Assembly (NCBI RefSeq): GCF_007679495.1
Contig: NZ_VEGP01000063.1
Coordinates: 1 to 36,304, forward strand
Direction of reading: 5' to 3'
DNA: 36,304 bases
Source of the DNA: Paenibacillus sp. 32O-W
GTDB lineage: Bacteria; Bacillota; Bacilli; Paenibacillales; NBRC-103111
The notes beneath the pieces were generated by a model, which worked only from the letters and a program-made list of their open reading frames with translations, was not told the DNA's origin and did not search any database. The position numbers and the translations under genes were made by a program. Below, piece after piece: positions 6,652 to 15,660 of this stretch (position 1 is the first letter of the stretch; each line of letters opens with the position of its first letter).

Positions 6652-7986
6652 ATGAGATACAAGTCGATGGCATCCGTAGGAACCGCTCTGCTGGCGGTAT
6701 CGCTGCTGGCGGGCTGCACCTCCGGCGGCAAACCGGATCCCGGGCCCACGGGGCAAGTTCAGGAGAAGGACGATGGAGACAAGGGAAAGGATAAGGTCGA
6801 GATCAGCTTCTGGTATGGATGGGGAGGCCCGGAGGAGCAGGTGATCAAGAGCCTGATTGATAAATTCAACGCCAGCCAGGACCGTATTATCGTCAAAGGG
6901 ACACTGGAAGCCGACTATAGTAAGCAGCTTACGGCCATTACGGCAGGGAGCCCTCCGGATGTGGCTTCGCAGTTTGGTAACAACAGCGTTCCTTACGGTG
7001 TGGACGGAGCGATGACGCCGCTCGACGATTATATGAAGAAAAGCGGAATAACTGCGGCGGATTTCGTCACCGGGGCTCTGGAGCAGAACCAATATGAGGG
7101 AGTCACCTACGCGCTGCCCGTGGCCATGCATATTTCGATGCTTCTTTACAATAAAGACATTCTCGCCGAGGCAGGCTACGATCAGCCGCCGGAGACGGTT
7201 CAGCAGTTGGCCGAATATTTCGATAAGCTGAACAAAATTGAAGCGGGAGGGGAAATCAAGCGGCTCGCCTTTAATCCGAACCTGCCGATCTATGATTTTA
7301 CTTATTTGTTCGGCGGGAAATTTTATGACGAAGAGAAACAGGAGATCACTCCGCAGGACCCCGGCTTTCTGGCGGCGATGAAGTACAACGCGAATTTATG
7401 GAAAAAGGCGGGAGGCAGCGAGAAGCTGAGTCCTTTCTTCAATTCGTTGGGAGCGGTGAATACGGCGGACGATCCATTCTTCACGGGCAAATACGCGATG
7501 ATGGTTGCGGGAGAATGGGTGCCGAGCTTTATCAAGCGGTTTGCTCCACCGAATTTCAACTATGGGATCGCTCCACTGCCATACGATGAGAAGCATCCGG
7601 ACAAAAAAGGCTCCGCCTCCGTTAGTACCAGCACGTTCTATATTCCCAAAGGCGCCAAGCATCCGGACGAAGCCTGGGAATTCATCCGCTGGTTCCTGGA
7701 GCCGGAAAATACAGCCGAATTCAATGCCGGCATCGGCAATCTGCCTCCGGTGCTCAAGGCGATCGACCAAGACGTCTTCGAAGGGGTTCCCGGCTTCAAG
7801 GAATATCTGGAGGCTTCCAAAAATCCAAATCTGTTCAGCTTCCCGTCCATGCCCTATACCCCGCAATACCGGAATGAAATCGGCGTTGCCTATACCGAGG
7901 TGCTGGACGGCAAGCTGACACCGGAGGTGGCCGGCAAGCAAATTGCGGATAAAATGAAGCCGGTCCTCGAGAAGTATGCGAAATAA
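6652..7986 (+). CDS. Family 1 extracellular solute-binding lipoprotein (sugar ABC transporter)
   Basis: The 444-residue protein opens with a lipoprotein signal (MRYKSMASVGTALL then SLLAGC, Cys22) and a charged Asp/Lys/Gly linker. It continues as a type 1 binding protein, with ISFWYGWGGPEEQVIKSLID at the start of the fold, GSPPDVASQ, and the C-terminal PDEAWEFIRWFLEPEN motif. It should capture a sugar or oligosaccharide outside the membrane and deliver it to one of the two permease pairs of this locus. The ATG at 6652 is preferred over 6646 because GGGGGAGG ends at 6644, leaving one base to the first ATG and seven to the second. A cre-like site lies about 77 bases upstream. The ligand cannot be deduced from sequence. 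Confidence 0.9.
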   Translation: MRYKSMASVGTALLAVSLLAGCTSGGKPDPGPTGQVQEKDDGDKGKDKVEISFWYGWGGPEEQVIKSLIDKFNASQDRIIVKGTLEADYSKQLTAITAGSPPDVASQFGNNSVPYGVDGAMTPLDDYMKKSGITAADFVTGALEQNQYEGVTYALPVAMHISMLLYNKDILAEAGYDQPPETVQQLAEYFDKLNKIEAGGEIKRLAFNPNLPIYDFTYLFGGKFYDEEKQEITPQDPGFLAAMKYNANLWKKAGGSEKLSPFFNSLGAVNTADDPFFTGKYAMMVAGEWVPSFIKRFAPPNFNYGIAPLPYDEKHPDKKGSASVSTSTFYIPKGAKHPDEAWEFIRWFLEPENTAEFNAGIGNLPPVLKAIDQDVFEGVPGFKEYLEASKNPNLFSFPSMPYTPQYRNEIGVAYTEVLDGKLTPEVAGKQIADKMKPVLEKYAK

Positions 7987-8006
7987 CGGGAGGCCGCATC
8001 CGAGCT

Positions 8007-10985
8007 ATGAAAAATAATCGCATGCCTCCGGGCGGTAATCGCACATCCGTTCTTCGCCGCCGGTCATCATGGGTGGTTACCGTCAGCCTGGCGCTGCTGT
8101 TATCCGCCATGCCGTCCCAAGACCTGGGTGCATCGCAGAAGCTGGCGGATAAATATAAGGATGCTCTACAGCTTAAGCCCATTGAATTTACCTCATATTC
8201 CGAAGACCAATTGCCCGTTTATGCCCATGCCGTCCGCAAGCAGCAGGAGGAAGGAAAGACGGATGCCGCCGGGGAGAGGATCGATATTCCTGCGAGCCAG
8301 TACAGCGGATTCGGCGATGATCCGCAGGCGGCCCCGCTTATCCAGACGGGAATAGGCGGGCGCACGGAGCCTATCTTGATCTGGAATGAAGGGACGGAAT
8401 GGATCGAGTGGACGGCGGAGATTAAGGAGAGCGGGTTTTATCAAATAGAGGTGGATTATTTCCCCATAGAAGGGAAAAGGTCTTCCATTGATCGGGCCTT
8501 GAAAATAGATGGCCAGTTCCCTTTCAACGAAGCCCAGCGGCTGTCCTTCTATCGATTCTGGAAGGACGCCGCGGAGCCGGTCAGGAACCGCAAGGGAGAC
8601 GATGTCCGGCCGCGGCAGGTGGAGGCTCCGCACTGGGAAACGGTCCGCTTGACGGATAATGAAGGCAAGCATGCGGAGCCTTTCCGCTTTTATCTGGAGA
8701 AGGGGACGCATACCCTCCGAATGGAGATGATTCGGGAGCCTGTCGCATTGTCGCGGATATCGCTTGTTCCTCCGGAGATTGTGCCGACCTATGCCGAGGT
8801 GAAGCAGCAGTATGCGCAGAAAGGCTATAAAGAAGCGGAGGATACGGCTGTAAAAATTCAGGCGGAGCAGGCGGATTACAAAACCGATCCGACCATCCGC
8901 AGGGAAACGAATTCCGATCCGATAACGGAGCCGGCGGCAGAAGGAAATATCCGCTTGAATGTCATCGGAGACTACCGTTGGCGCAAGGGCGGGCAGTCGA
9001 TAGCCTGGACCTTCGCGGTTCCCCAATCGGGGCTGTACAAGATTGGCATCAAGGCCGGCCAATGGTGGGGGGACGGTCTGCCCGGCTACCGGAAAATCGA
9101 AGTGGACGGCCGCGTTCCTTTTCGGGAGCTGGAGGAATTTGCTTTCCCTTACGACAAGCATTGGAGGATTGATACTCTCGGGGACGGGGAAGAGGATTAC
9201 TTGTTCTATCTGGAGGAAGGCGAGCACACCATCCGGATGACGGTGCAATTGGGCCCGTATCGGGAAGTGCTGCAGTCGCTGATGGAGACGATCCGGCAAA
9301 TTTCCGATCTTAATCGCAAGATCATTATGGTGACGGGGACGAAGCCCGATCTCAATTACCGCTATGATCTGGATCGGCGGATTCCGAATCTGCTGGACGA
9401 TTTGTCCGCGATTACGGAGCAGCTTCGTTTCCAGATCGGCGAAATACAGCGCCTCTCCGGGAAGAATCCGGCGGTGGTGCAGAGCCTGAAGATGATAGAG
9501 GATCAATTCACGCGGATGATCCGAAATCCGGACAGCATTCCTGCCCAACTGGAGGATATGACGAACAGCCAGGCACAGCTCGGCAATTGGCTGCTGAGTC
9601 TGAAGGAAGCTCCGCTGGTGCTGGATTACCTGATCGTGGCATCGCCCGATACGACATGGCCGAAGGCGATGTCCAACATCTTCCAGCGTTCGTATGCCAC
9701 GTTCCAGAACTTCTTGAATTCCTTCAGCAAAGATTACAACAGTGTGGGAGACACGCCAGCTCTGGGAGAGGACGGCAAGGATGCCGTCGTCATCGATGTA
9801 TGGGTGGGGAACGGCCGGGAATGGGCGGAGCTGCTTAAAGATTTGGCAGACGAAACCTTTACCCCGGAGTCCGGGATCGCCGTCAATATGAATACGATTC
9901 CGGCGGGCCAACTGGCTGTAGGGGGAGTGAACACCCTGCTGCTGGCCGCAAGCTCCGGCAAAGCGCCGGATGTGGCGGTCAGTGTAGATGGGCTGCTTCC
10001 GGTCGAGTTCGCCATCCGGGATGCCGTCGTCAATCTGAACCAGTTTGCGGATTATGAAGAGGTTTCGCAATGGTTTTTGCCCGGTGCGTTAGTTCCGTTT
10101 CGCTACAACGGCGGGGATTACGCCTTGCCGGAAACCCAGGATTTCAACATTCTGGTCTATCGTAAGGATATTTTGGCCGAGCTGCATCTGGGCATTCCCG
10201 ATACATGGGATGATTTGTATCAAATTCTGCCCGTTCTTCAGCGAAACGGGATGAACGCGTTCGTTCCGCCGGTCATCGATCCGTTCCTATATCAGCACGG
10301 AGGCCAATTCTACAATGAGGAAGGAACGGAATCCGGCTTGGCCTCCCCGGAAGCTTATCGCGCCTTCAAGGAATGGACGGATTTGTATACGAATTACCGG
10401 ATTCCGATCCAGGCCGATTTCTTCAACCGGATGCGTTCCGGAGAGATGCCGATCGGATTGGCCGGGTACCAGCACTATGTGCTTCTATCTACTGCGGCTC
10501 CGGAATTGGCGGGGCGCTGGGGAATCGCTCCGGCCCCCGGCAAGAAGCAGCTTGACGGCACGGTGGACCGTTCGGCGGGGGGAGCGTTGAAGGCAACCGT
10601 CATCTTCCGGCAGTCGGAGCATCCGAACGAAGCCTGGCAGTTTCTGAAATGGTGGATGAGCAAGGAGACGCAGCAGAGATTCGGACTAGAGCTGGAGTCG
10701 CTGCTGGGCGTGGAGGCGAGATGGAACAGCGCCAATGCCGAGGCCTTCCAGGAGCTTCCGTGGCCGAAGGAGGACCTGATGACCTTCCAGGAGCAATGGA
10801 AGTGGTTCAAGGAGCCACCGGTCGTCCTTGGCGGCTATTTTACGAACAGGCATTTGACCAATGCCTGGAATCGGGTCGTCATGTCGGGAATGAATCCGCG
10901 CGAATCGCTGGAGCAAGCGGTCAAGGACATCAACCGGGAGCTGGAGGCGAAGCAGGAGGAGTACGGATTCGGCAAGCCAAGATAA
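8007..10985 (+). CDS. Large secreted solute-binding protein with two N-terminal beta-sandwich modules
   Basis: The 992-residue protein has a signal peptide (about 15-42, Arg-rich then VVTVSLALLLSAMP) with no lipobox Cys. Two related modules follow, at about 95-256 and 315-415. Each has an ESGFYQIEVDY/QSGLYKIGIKA strand, an IDGQFPF/VDGRVPF turn and an FRFYLEKGTHTLRM/YLFYLEEGEHTIRM strand, as in carbohydrate-binding or discoidin-like sandwiches. A helical section (about 418-580) links to a family 1 solute-binding domain (about 594-985), with GKAPDVAV, NILVYRKDIL, DTWDDLYQIL and PNEAWQFLKWWMS. A normal binding protein is about 450 residues, so this is a fusion. GGGAGG lies 13 bases upstream of the ATG, a long spacing, so the start is slightly uncertain. 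It lies between the first binding protein and the first permease. Confidence 0.88.
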   Translation: MKNNRMPPGGNRTSVLRRRSSWVVTVSLALLLSAMPSQDLGASQKLADKYKDALQLKPIEFTSYSEDQLPVYAHAVRKQQEEGKTDAAGERIDIPASQYSGFGDDPQAAPLIQTGIGGRTEPILIWNEGTEWIEWTAEIKESGFYQIEVDYFPIEGKRSSIDRALKIDGQFPFNEAQRLSFYRFWKDAAEPVRNRKGDDVRPRQVEAPHWETVRLTDNEGKHAEPFRFYLEKGTHTLRMEMIREPVALSRISLVPPEIVPTYAEVKQQYAQKGYKEAEDTAVKIQAEQADYKTDPTIRRETNSDPITEPAAEGNIRLNVIGDYRWRKGGQSIAWTFAVPQSGLYKIGIKAGQWWGDGLPGYRKIEVDGRVPFRELEEFAFPYDKHWRIDTLGDGEEDYLFYLEEGEHTIRMTVQLGPYREVLQSLMETIRQISDLNRKIIMVTGTKPDLNYRYDLDRRIPNLLDDLSAITEQLRFQIGEIQRLSGKNPAVVQSLKMIEDQFTRMIRNPDSIPAQLEDMTNSQAQLGNWLLSLKEAPLVLDYLIVASPDTTWPKAMSNIFQRSYATFQNFLNSFSKDYNSVGDTPALGEDGKDAVVIDVWVGNGREWAELLKDLADETFTPESGIAVNMNTIPAGQLAVGGVNTLLLAASSGKAPDVAVSVDGLLPVEFAIRDAVVNLNQFADYEEVSQWFLPGALVPFRYNGGDYALPETQDFNILVYRKDILAELHLGIPDTWDDLYQILPVLQRNGMNAFVPPVIDPFLYQHGGQFYNEEGTESGLASPEAYRAFKEWTDLYTNYRIPIQADFFNRMRSGEMPIGLAGYQHYVLLSTAAPELAGRWGIAPAPGKKQLDGTVDRSAGGALKATVIFRQSEHPNEAWQFLKWWMSKETQQRFGLELESLLGVEARWNSANAEAFQELPWPKEDLMTFQEQWKWFKEPPVVLGGYFTNRHLTNAWNRVVMSGMNPRESLEQAVKDINRELEAKQEEYGFGKPR

Positions 10986-11079
10986 GATGATCATCGAGGA
11001 AGCGGAGCCAGATGATGAAGGCCGGCGAACCAGACTTCACTCTGATTGGCCGGCCGGTGTATCAGGAAGGAGGGGTCAG

Positions 11080-12021
11080 GTGACGGGAAAAACCGCAGTC
11101 GTCAGCGAGACCGGTATGCCGCTTGGCAAAAGGAAAAGGCTTTCCCATTTTCACAAGCATAAGCTGCAGTATTTGATGCTGGCTCCATTTGTTCTCTTGT
11201 TCACTCTCTTTATTGTGATCCCGGTGCTGTGGTCCATCGGATTAAGCTTCAGCTACTACAATATGCTCCAGCCTGCGCGCTGGGTCGGACTCACCAATTA
11301 TGAGCTGCTTTTTCTGGAGGACGATATTTTCCTGACGGCGGTGAAGAATACGCTGGCTTTTGCCGTCGTCACCGGTCCGCTTAGCTACTTTCTGTCCTTC
11401 TTCTTCGCCTGGATCATTCATAATCTGCGGTTCAGCAACGGCTTCGCCCTTGCTTTCTATGCTCCGTCGATCACGAGCTCTGTAGCTTTATCGGTCGTCT
11501 GGCTCTATATTTTCTCCGGCGACCGCTACGGCCTGATCAATAACTTGCTCATTCATAACGGATTGCTGGAGCGGCCGATCATCTGGCTCGGCAATCCGGA
11601 GACGATGCTCTATGTCGTCATGTTCGTGTCGCTCTGGATGAGCATGGGAGCGGGCTTCCTCGTCTTCCTCGCCGGCTTGCGCAATGTGCCGACGGATATA
11701 TACGAAGCCGGGGCAATCGACGGAATACGCAGTAAATTCCAGGAGATGCGGCTGCTTACGCTGCCGATGATGAAGCCGCAGCTATTGTTTGGAGCCGTGA
11801 ACGCGATTGTCAGCTCCTTCGCCGTCTTCGATATCGCCACGGTGCTGACCGGAATGCCCAGCCCGAATTATGCGGCGCATACGATTGTCGCTCATTTATA
11901 CGATTATGCCTTTATCCGTTTTGACTTGGGCTATTCCTCGGCAATCGCCGTAGTGCTGTTTCTGTTCACGCTCACTCTCGGGCGGATCTGTATGAGGCTG
12001 CTGTCTTCGAAGGATCAGTGA
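11080..12021 (+). CDS. Sugar ABC transporter permease (MalF/UgpA type)
   Basis: The 313-residue protein has six predicted membrane helices, beginning YLMLAPFVLLFTLFIVIPVLW. The EAA loop DIYEAGAIDGIRSKFQEMRL then LTLPMMKP contacts the ATPase. The GTG at 11080 is selected because GGAAGGAGGGG precedes it by about six bases and gives the usual family length. An upstream ATG at 10987 would add 31 polar residues with no family resemblance and a start only one base after the previous stop. It pairs with the permease at 12314. No ATP-binding subunit is encoded nearby. Confidence 0.88.
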   Translation: MTGKTAVVSETGMPLGKRKRLSHFHKHKLQYLMLAPFVLLFTLFIVIPVLWSIGLSFSYYNMLQPARWVGLTNYELLFLEDDIFLTAVKNTLAFAVVTGPLSYFLSFFFAWIIHNLRFSNGFALAFYAPSITSSVALSVVWLYIFSGDRYGLINNLLIHNGLLERPIIWLGNPETMLYVVMFVSLWMSMGAGFLVFLAGLRNVPTDIYEAGAIDGIRSKFQEMRLLTLPMMKPQLLFGAVNAIVSSFAVFDIATVLTGMPSPNYAAHTIVAHLYDYAFIRFDLGYSSAIAVVLFLFTLTLGRICMRLLSSKDQ

Positions 12022-12060
12022 TCGAACATGAGATGATTTTACGAGGGGTCAGCATCACCA

Positions 12061-12201
12061 TTCATGCAACGCTTCATCGATGGTCAGCCGTGTCATTGGT
12101 GCGACGCTTCATCGATGATCGGTGGTGTCATTGGTGCGACGCTTCTATCGATGGTCAGCAGTGTCATTGGCGCAACGCTTCACTGACTGTGAGCAGCCTC
12201 G
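12061..12201. repeat. Tandem repeat of about 35 bp, four units, between two permease genes
   Basis: Units lie at 12061-12095, 12096-12130, 12131-12166 and a worn copy at 12167-12201. Each has the pattern TTGGTGCGACGCTTC-ATCGATG-GTCAGC-GTGTCA. Units 1-3 differ at only a few bases each, and the palindrome CATCGATG or ATCGATG lies in the middle. Lengths of 35, 35 and 36 are not multiples of three, so the array is not conserved coding sequence. It fills the middle of the 292-base gap 12022-12313, which otherwise shows only the ribosome binding site of the next gene. Confidence 0.85.
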
Positions 12202-12313
12202 TTTACGCCATGATTCATCGAGAAAGCAGAAGGCAATCACGATTGTGCTTTAATCCGGATCTGATTCGGAGAATGCCGGGGCCGAAGTCCAAACCGAAGG
12301 GGGGGAACCTGCT

Positions 12314-13207
12314 TTGACGGCAATAACCCGACAATGGGTCAAACCTATGTGGCGTAAGCTGCGCCGAGTCCGCATGGTCAAGCCGGGCCGGGTCGTTCTG
12401 CATCTGGTCATGCTGGTGCTGGTCGTCCTGACCTCTGCCCCGATTGTCTATGTCATCTCCACAGCTTTCAAGCCGCTCGACGAGCTGTTCATGTATCCGC
12501 CCCGGTTTTGGGTAATGAAGCCGACGCTGAAGAACTTCAGCGACCTGTTTATCGCTACGGACGGAATGCTGGTGCCCTTCACCCGCTATGTGTTCAACAG
12601 CGTCTTGACCACCGTGGCCACCGTCTTGGGCAGCGTCGTGATCTGTTCGATGGGCGCCTTCATTGTATCAAAATATAAATTGCCGGGGACCGGCTTCTTG
12701 TTTGCTTTGATTATTTCTGCACTGATGTTCTCGCCCCAGGTAACGCAAATTCCGACCTATTTCGTCATCTCCAATCTGGATTTGATCGACAGCTATTGGG
12801 CGCTCATCCTGCCGAAGCTGGCTGTTCCGTATAACTTTTTTCTCATGAAGCAGTTTATGGACCAAATTCCCGAAGCTACGCTGGAGGCGGCCAGGGTGGA
12901 CGGAGCGAATGAATGGACCTCGTTCTGGAAGGTGGTTATGCCGATGGTCAAGCCGGCGTGGATAACCGTCGTCATTTTTACCTTTATCGCAAATTGGAAT
13001 GACTTCTTCACTCCGCTGATTTATACGACCAGCGAAGCGATGAAAACTTTGCCGCTGGCTATGGCGGGCGTGTCCAACGGAACCGTCGGACGAATGGGAG
13101 CGGCGGCTGCCGGGGCGTTCGTCACAACGATACCGACGATCATTTTGTTCGTCATCCTGCAGCGGCAGGTAATGGATACGATGGCGCATTCCGGCATCAA
13201 GTCATAG
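12314..13207 (+). CDS. Carbohydrate ABC transporter permease (MalG/UgpE type)
   Basis: The 297-residue protein has six predicted helices, starting LVMLVLVVLTSAPIVYVISTAFKP. Its EAA loop is ATLEAARVDGANEWTSFWKV followed by VMPMVKP. It is the inner-membrane partner of the permease at 11080; together they form the pore of the first transporter. The start is TTG at 12314, with a GGGGGG-rich binding site eight bases upstream. An in-frame ATG at 12347 has no such site. The 292-base repeat-bearing gap from its partner is unusual for a permease pair, which normally almost touch. Confidence 0.88.
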   Translation: MTAITRQWVKPMWRKLRRVRMVKPGRVVLHLVMLVLVVLTSAPIVYVISTAFKPLDELFMYPPRFWVMKPTLKNFSDLFIATDGMLVPFTRYVFNSVLTTVATVLGSVVICSMGAFIVSKYKLPGTGFLFALIISALMFSPQVTQIPTYFVISNLDLIDSYWALILPKLAVPYNFFLMKQFMDQIPEATLEAARVDGANEWTSFWKVVMPMVKPAWITVVIFTFIANWNDFFTPLIYTTSEAMKTLPLAMAGVSNGTVGRMGAAAAGAFVTTIPTIILFVILQRQVMDTMAHSGIKS

Positions 13208-13224
13208 AGGCGTATAGGACACGA

Positions 13225-13519
13225 TAGACCTTAATCGGTCTGGAAAGGCCTTCCGGCAGCTTTAACGGACCCGGAGTAGACTGTCGATTTAGGGTATACA
13301 ACCAAAAACCAAAGATCATGTGCGCGGTTTGGTTTTAACGGACCCCAGAGACCTTATTCGCTCCAAAAGGGCCTTTCGGTCATTTTAACGGAATCGGATG
13401 ACCTTATTCCAAGAAATGCAGGCGAAAGTATGAGGATTTCAATGAAATAAGGGCGTTTAGGTCCGTTAGTCTGAAAAAAACGCCTATTTTGTCGAAATAG
13501 GGTCTTTCAGATCCGTTAC
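13225..13519. repeat. Palindromic dispersed repeat, copy 2, with an extra half unit
   Basis: The core at 13336-13519 begins TAACGGACCCCAGAGACC and ends with GGGTCTTTCAGATCCGTTA, whose reverse complement resembles the beginning. An inner pair is nested: TAACGGA...GACCTTATT near 13384-13408 against AATAAGGGCGTTTAGGTCCGTTA near 13444-13468. Copy 1 is at 284-466. A separate half unit, AGACCTTAATCGGTCTGGAA onward, lies at about 13229-13268. It fills most of the 383-base gap before the NHL/Yip1 gene. No ORF is present, so it would be mobilised, if at all, by outside enzymes. Confidence 0.75.
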
Positions 13520-13590
13520 ATGATTACAGTGGAGGATAGTCTAAGTTTTGGCGAGTAGTGTTCAATATTACACGGAGGAGGAGGGATCGG

Positions 13591-15636
13591 GTGAACAAGT
13601 GGATGCGAAGGCTCGGAATCGCGCTGGCCGTCTTCGTGCTCGGAGTGGCTCAGAGCTTCCCGGTATTAGCGGAGCCGGCCGAGAGCTATGTGATCGACAA
13701 GGAAGGATACAAAATCCCTACCCCTCTCGGTTATTCCGTGGAAAGGGTGCTGATCGGAGATTATCATTACGGGATGCTCAAGAACCCCGAGGATCTGTTC
13801 ATCGATGCTGCCGACCGTCTGTATATAGCGGACACGGATAACAACCGGGTGGTCGTGATGGATAAGCTCGGCCAAATCCTGCGGGTATTCGGAACGGAGG
13901 AGGACGGGCTGGAGTTGATGTCTCCAAGAGGGGTATTTGTGGAGCGGGATGGAGACGTCTATATTGCGGATTCGGGCAATTCCAGAATCGTGCATCTGAC
14001 GCCGGAGGGTGAGCTTGTCGAGGAGTTTGTGGCTCCGGAATCGGAGCTGATCGACCCGGATTTTCCTTTCGCCCCGGTCAAGTTCGTCATTGATCCGGGG
14101 GGGAATCTGTACGTGCAGAGCGGCAATGATTATCATGGACTGCTGGTGATTGACGGCACCAACGGTTTTCAAGGCTATCTGGCTCCAAACAAGCTGAAGT
14201 TTAATCTGCGGGATTGGATTCTGCGGGAATTGGCCACCAGGGAGCAGAGGGAGGCTCTGGGGAAGAAAGTGCCCCCCAATCATCGCAACGTGACGATCGA
14301 CCCTGAGGAAGGCCGTCTGTACACGGTCATTGAAAATACCGATTCCGACGAATTGAAGCAGTTCAACTTCGTCGGCATCAACACTTATCCGGCCGCCCGG
14401 TATGGAGAATACAGCGGGAGGAACGGAATCTTCACCTCCGCCAATTTGGTTGACGTGGCAGTGGATCGCAGCGGGATTCTGAGCGTGGTCGATTCCAATC
14501 AACGGAAGGTTTATCAATACGATCAGGAGGGCAACAATCTCCTCGTATTTGGCGGCAGCGGTTCGCAAACCGGCTTCTTCCAGGAACCGGTCAGCATTGC
14601 CGTCGATTCCGAAGGACTCCTGTATGTGCTCGACCGCGGCAGGGGGGAGATTCAAGTATTTCGCACCAACCATTTCGCAAGTCTGGTTCACGAAGGAAGC
14701 CGGCTGTTCCACGAAGGCCGTTATGAGGAGGCGATGAGTCCGTGGCAGGAGGTGCTGGCGATTCATTCCAATTATAATCTGGCTCACCGCGGGGTGGGGA
14801 AGGCGCTCTTCAAGCAGGGAGAATGGCAGGAGGCGATGAAGCACTTCCGCTTGGGCGAAGACAAGGCGAATTATTCGAAAGCGTTCCAGGAATATCGCCA
14901 CATGCTGATGAGACAGCAATTCGGCTGGCTGGTTCTTGCTTCAGGCTTGCTCTTGGCCGGCTTGTACATGGCCGTCATCCGGCTGGGGCGTTATGCCAAA
15001 AAGGTGGAATTTGCCCCTTCCTCCGTTCCGGCATGGGATCACGCGGTCATGGTGCTCTTCTCCCCATCGGAGGCCTTCTCCCGGATTCAGAGCCGCCCCC
15101 GTTGGATTCCGGCTATCCTCCTTATATTGATGCTTGTGGCCGCCCGTTTTTTTGAAATCTATTTTACCGGGTTTCATTATGCGGGAACGCGTCCCGAATT
15201 TGCCAACCTGTGGCTGGAAACGTCCAAGATTATCGTCCCGCTGCTTGCCTGGATGGTATCGGGATGGGCAATCACCTCCATAATGGACGGGGAATCGAAG
15301 CTTAAACAGATAGCGGTCGCTTCCGCTTATGCCATGATTCCGATGATAGTGGGGACCGTGCTGACCACTCTGCTCAGCAGCATTTTATCCCTGGATGAGA
15401 AAGCGATTTACGAAGGCTTGCGGGTGTGTATATGGATCTGGACCGGCTGGCTGTTTCTGATTCAATTCAGGGAGATGAATGATTATTCAGTCGGCCAAAC
15501 GATACGTGTGATGCTGGTAACCTTGTTCGCCATGCTCGCACTGCTGGTCGCCGCCACACTGTTTTATGTGCTGATGAATCACATATTCAAATTTGCGAAG
15601 GAGCTCTTCCTGGAGCTTTACATCCGAAGCCAGTAA
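13591..15636 (+). CDS. Secreted NHL-repeat / TPR protein with C-terminal Yip1-type membrane domain
   Basis: The 681-residue protein has a signal peptide (KWMRRLGIALAVFVLGVA, cleaved near VLA-EP). A beta-propeller of NHL repeats follows (about 35-360; e.g. PEDLFIDAADRLYIADTDNN and PRGVFVERDGDVYIADSGNS), then a pair of TPR-like helices (about 370-440: GSRLFHEGRYEEAMSPWQEV, FKQGEWQEAMKHF). One helix at about 448-470 precedes a Yip1-like membrane domain of about five helices (490-678). The propeller should face outward and the Yip1 part should lie in the membrane. The GTG at 13591 has GGAGGAGGAGGG five bases before it. NHL-Yip1 proteins next to DUF5696 and sugar permeases recur in Paenibacillaceae from memory, but their role is not known to me. 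Confidence 0.85.
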   Translation: MNKWMRRLGIALAVFVLGVAQSFPVLAEPAESYVIDKEGYKIPTPLGYSVERVLIGDYHYGMLKNPEDLFIDAADRLYIADTDNNRVVVMDKLGQILRVFGTEEDGLELMSPRGVFVERDGDVYIADSGNSRIVHLTPEGELVEEFVAPESELIDPDFPFAPVKFVIDPGGNLYVQSGNDYHGLLVIDGTNGFQGYLAPNKLKFNLRDWILRELATREQREALGKKVPPNHRNVTIDPEEGRLYTVIENTDSDELKQFNFVGINTYPAARYGEYSGRNGIFTSANLVDVAVDRSGILSVVDSNQRKVYQYDQEGNNLLVFGGSGSQTGFFQEPVSIAVDSEGLLYVLDRGRGEIQVFRTNHFASLVHEGSRLFHEGRYEEAMSPWQEVLAIHSNYNLAHRGVGKALFKQGEWQEAMKHFRLGEDKANYSKAFQEYRHMLMRQQFGWLVLASGLLLAGLYMAVIRLGRYAKKVEFAPSSVPAWDHAVMVLFSPSEAFSRIQSRPRWIPAILLILMLVAARFFEIYFTGFHYAGTRPEFANLWLETSKIIVPLLAWMVSGWAITSIMDGESKLKQIAVASAYAMIPMIVGTVLTTLLSSILSLDEKAIYEGLRVCIWIWTGWLFLIQFREMNDYSVGQTIRVMLVTLFAMLALLVAATLFYVLMNHIFKFAKELFLELYIRSQ

Positions 15637-15660
15637 CGCAGGAAAGGAGGGGGGGACAGC

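Noticed and set aside
8193-10070. 625-codon open frame on the minus strand opposite the large binding protein
   Set aside because: It mirrors a gene with a signal peptide, repeated domains and family motifs. The minus frame has no binding site, no motif and an Arg/His/Pro-rich composition typical of an antisense shadow.
12018-12317. 99-codon frame spanning the tandem repeat and touching both permease genes
   Set aside because: The repeat units are 35, 35 and 36 bases, so each unit is read in a different frame. The product is Trp/His/Cys-rich with no recognisable pattern.
13666-14919. 417-codon minus-strand frame opposite the NHL gene
   Set aside because: It is antisense to clear NHL and TPR repeats, with no start signal and shadow-like composition.
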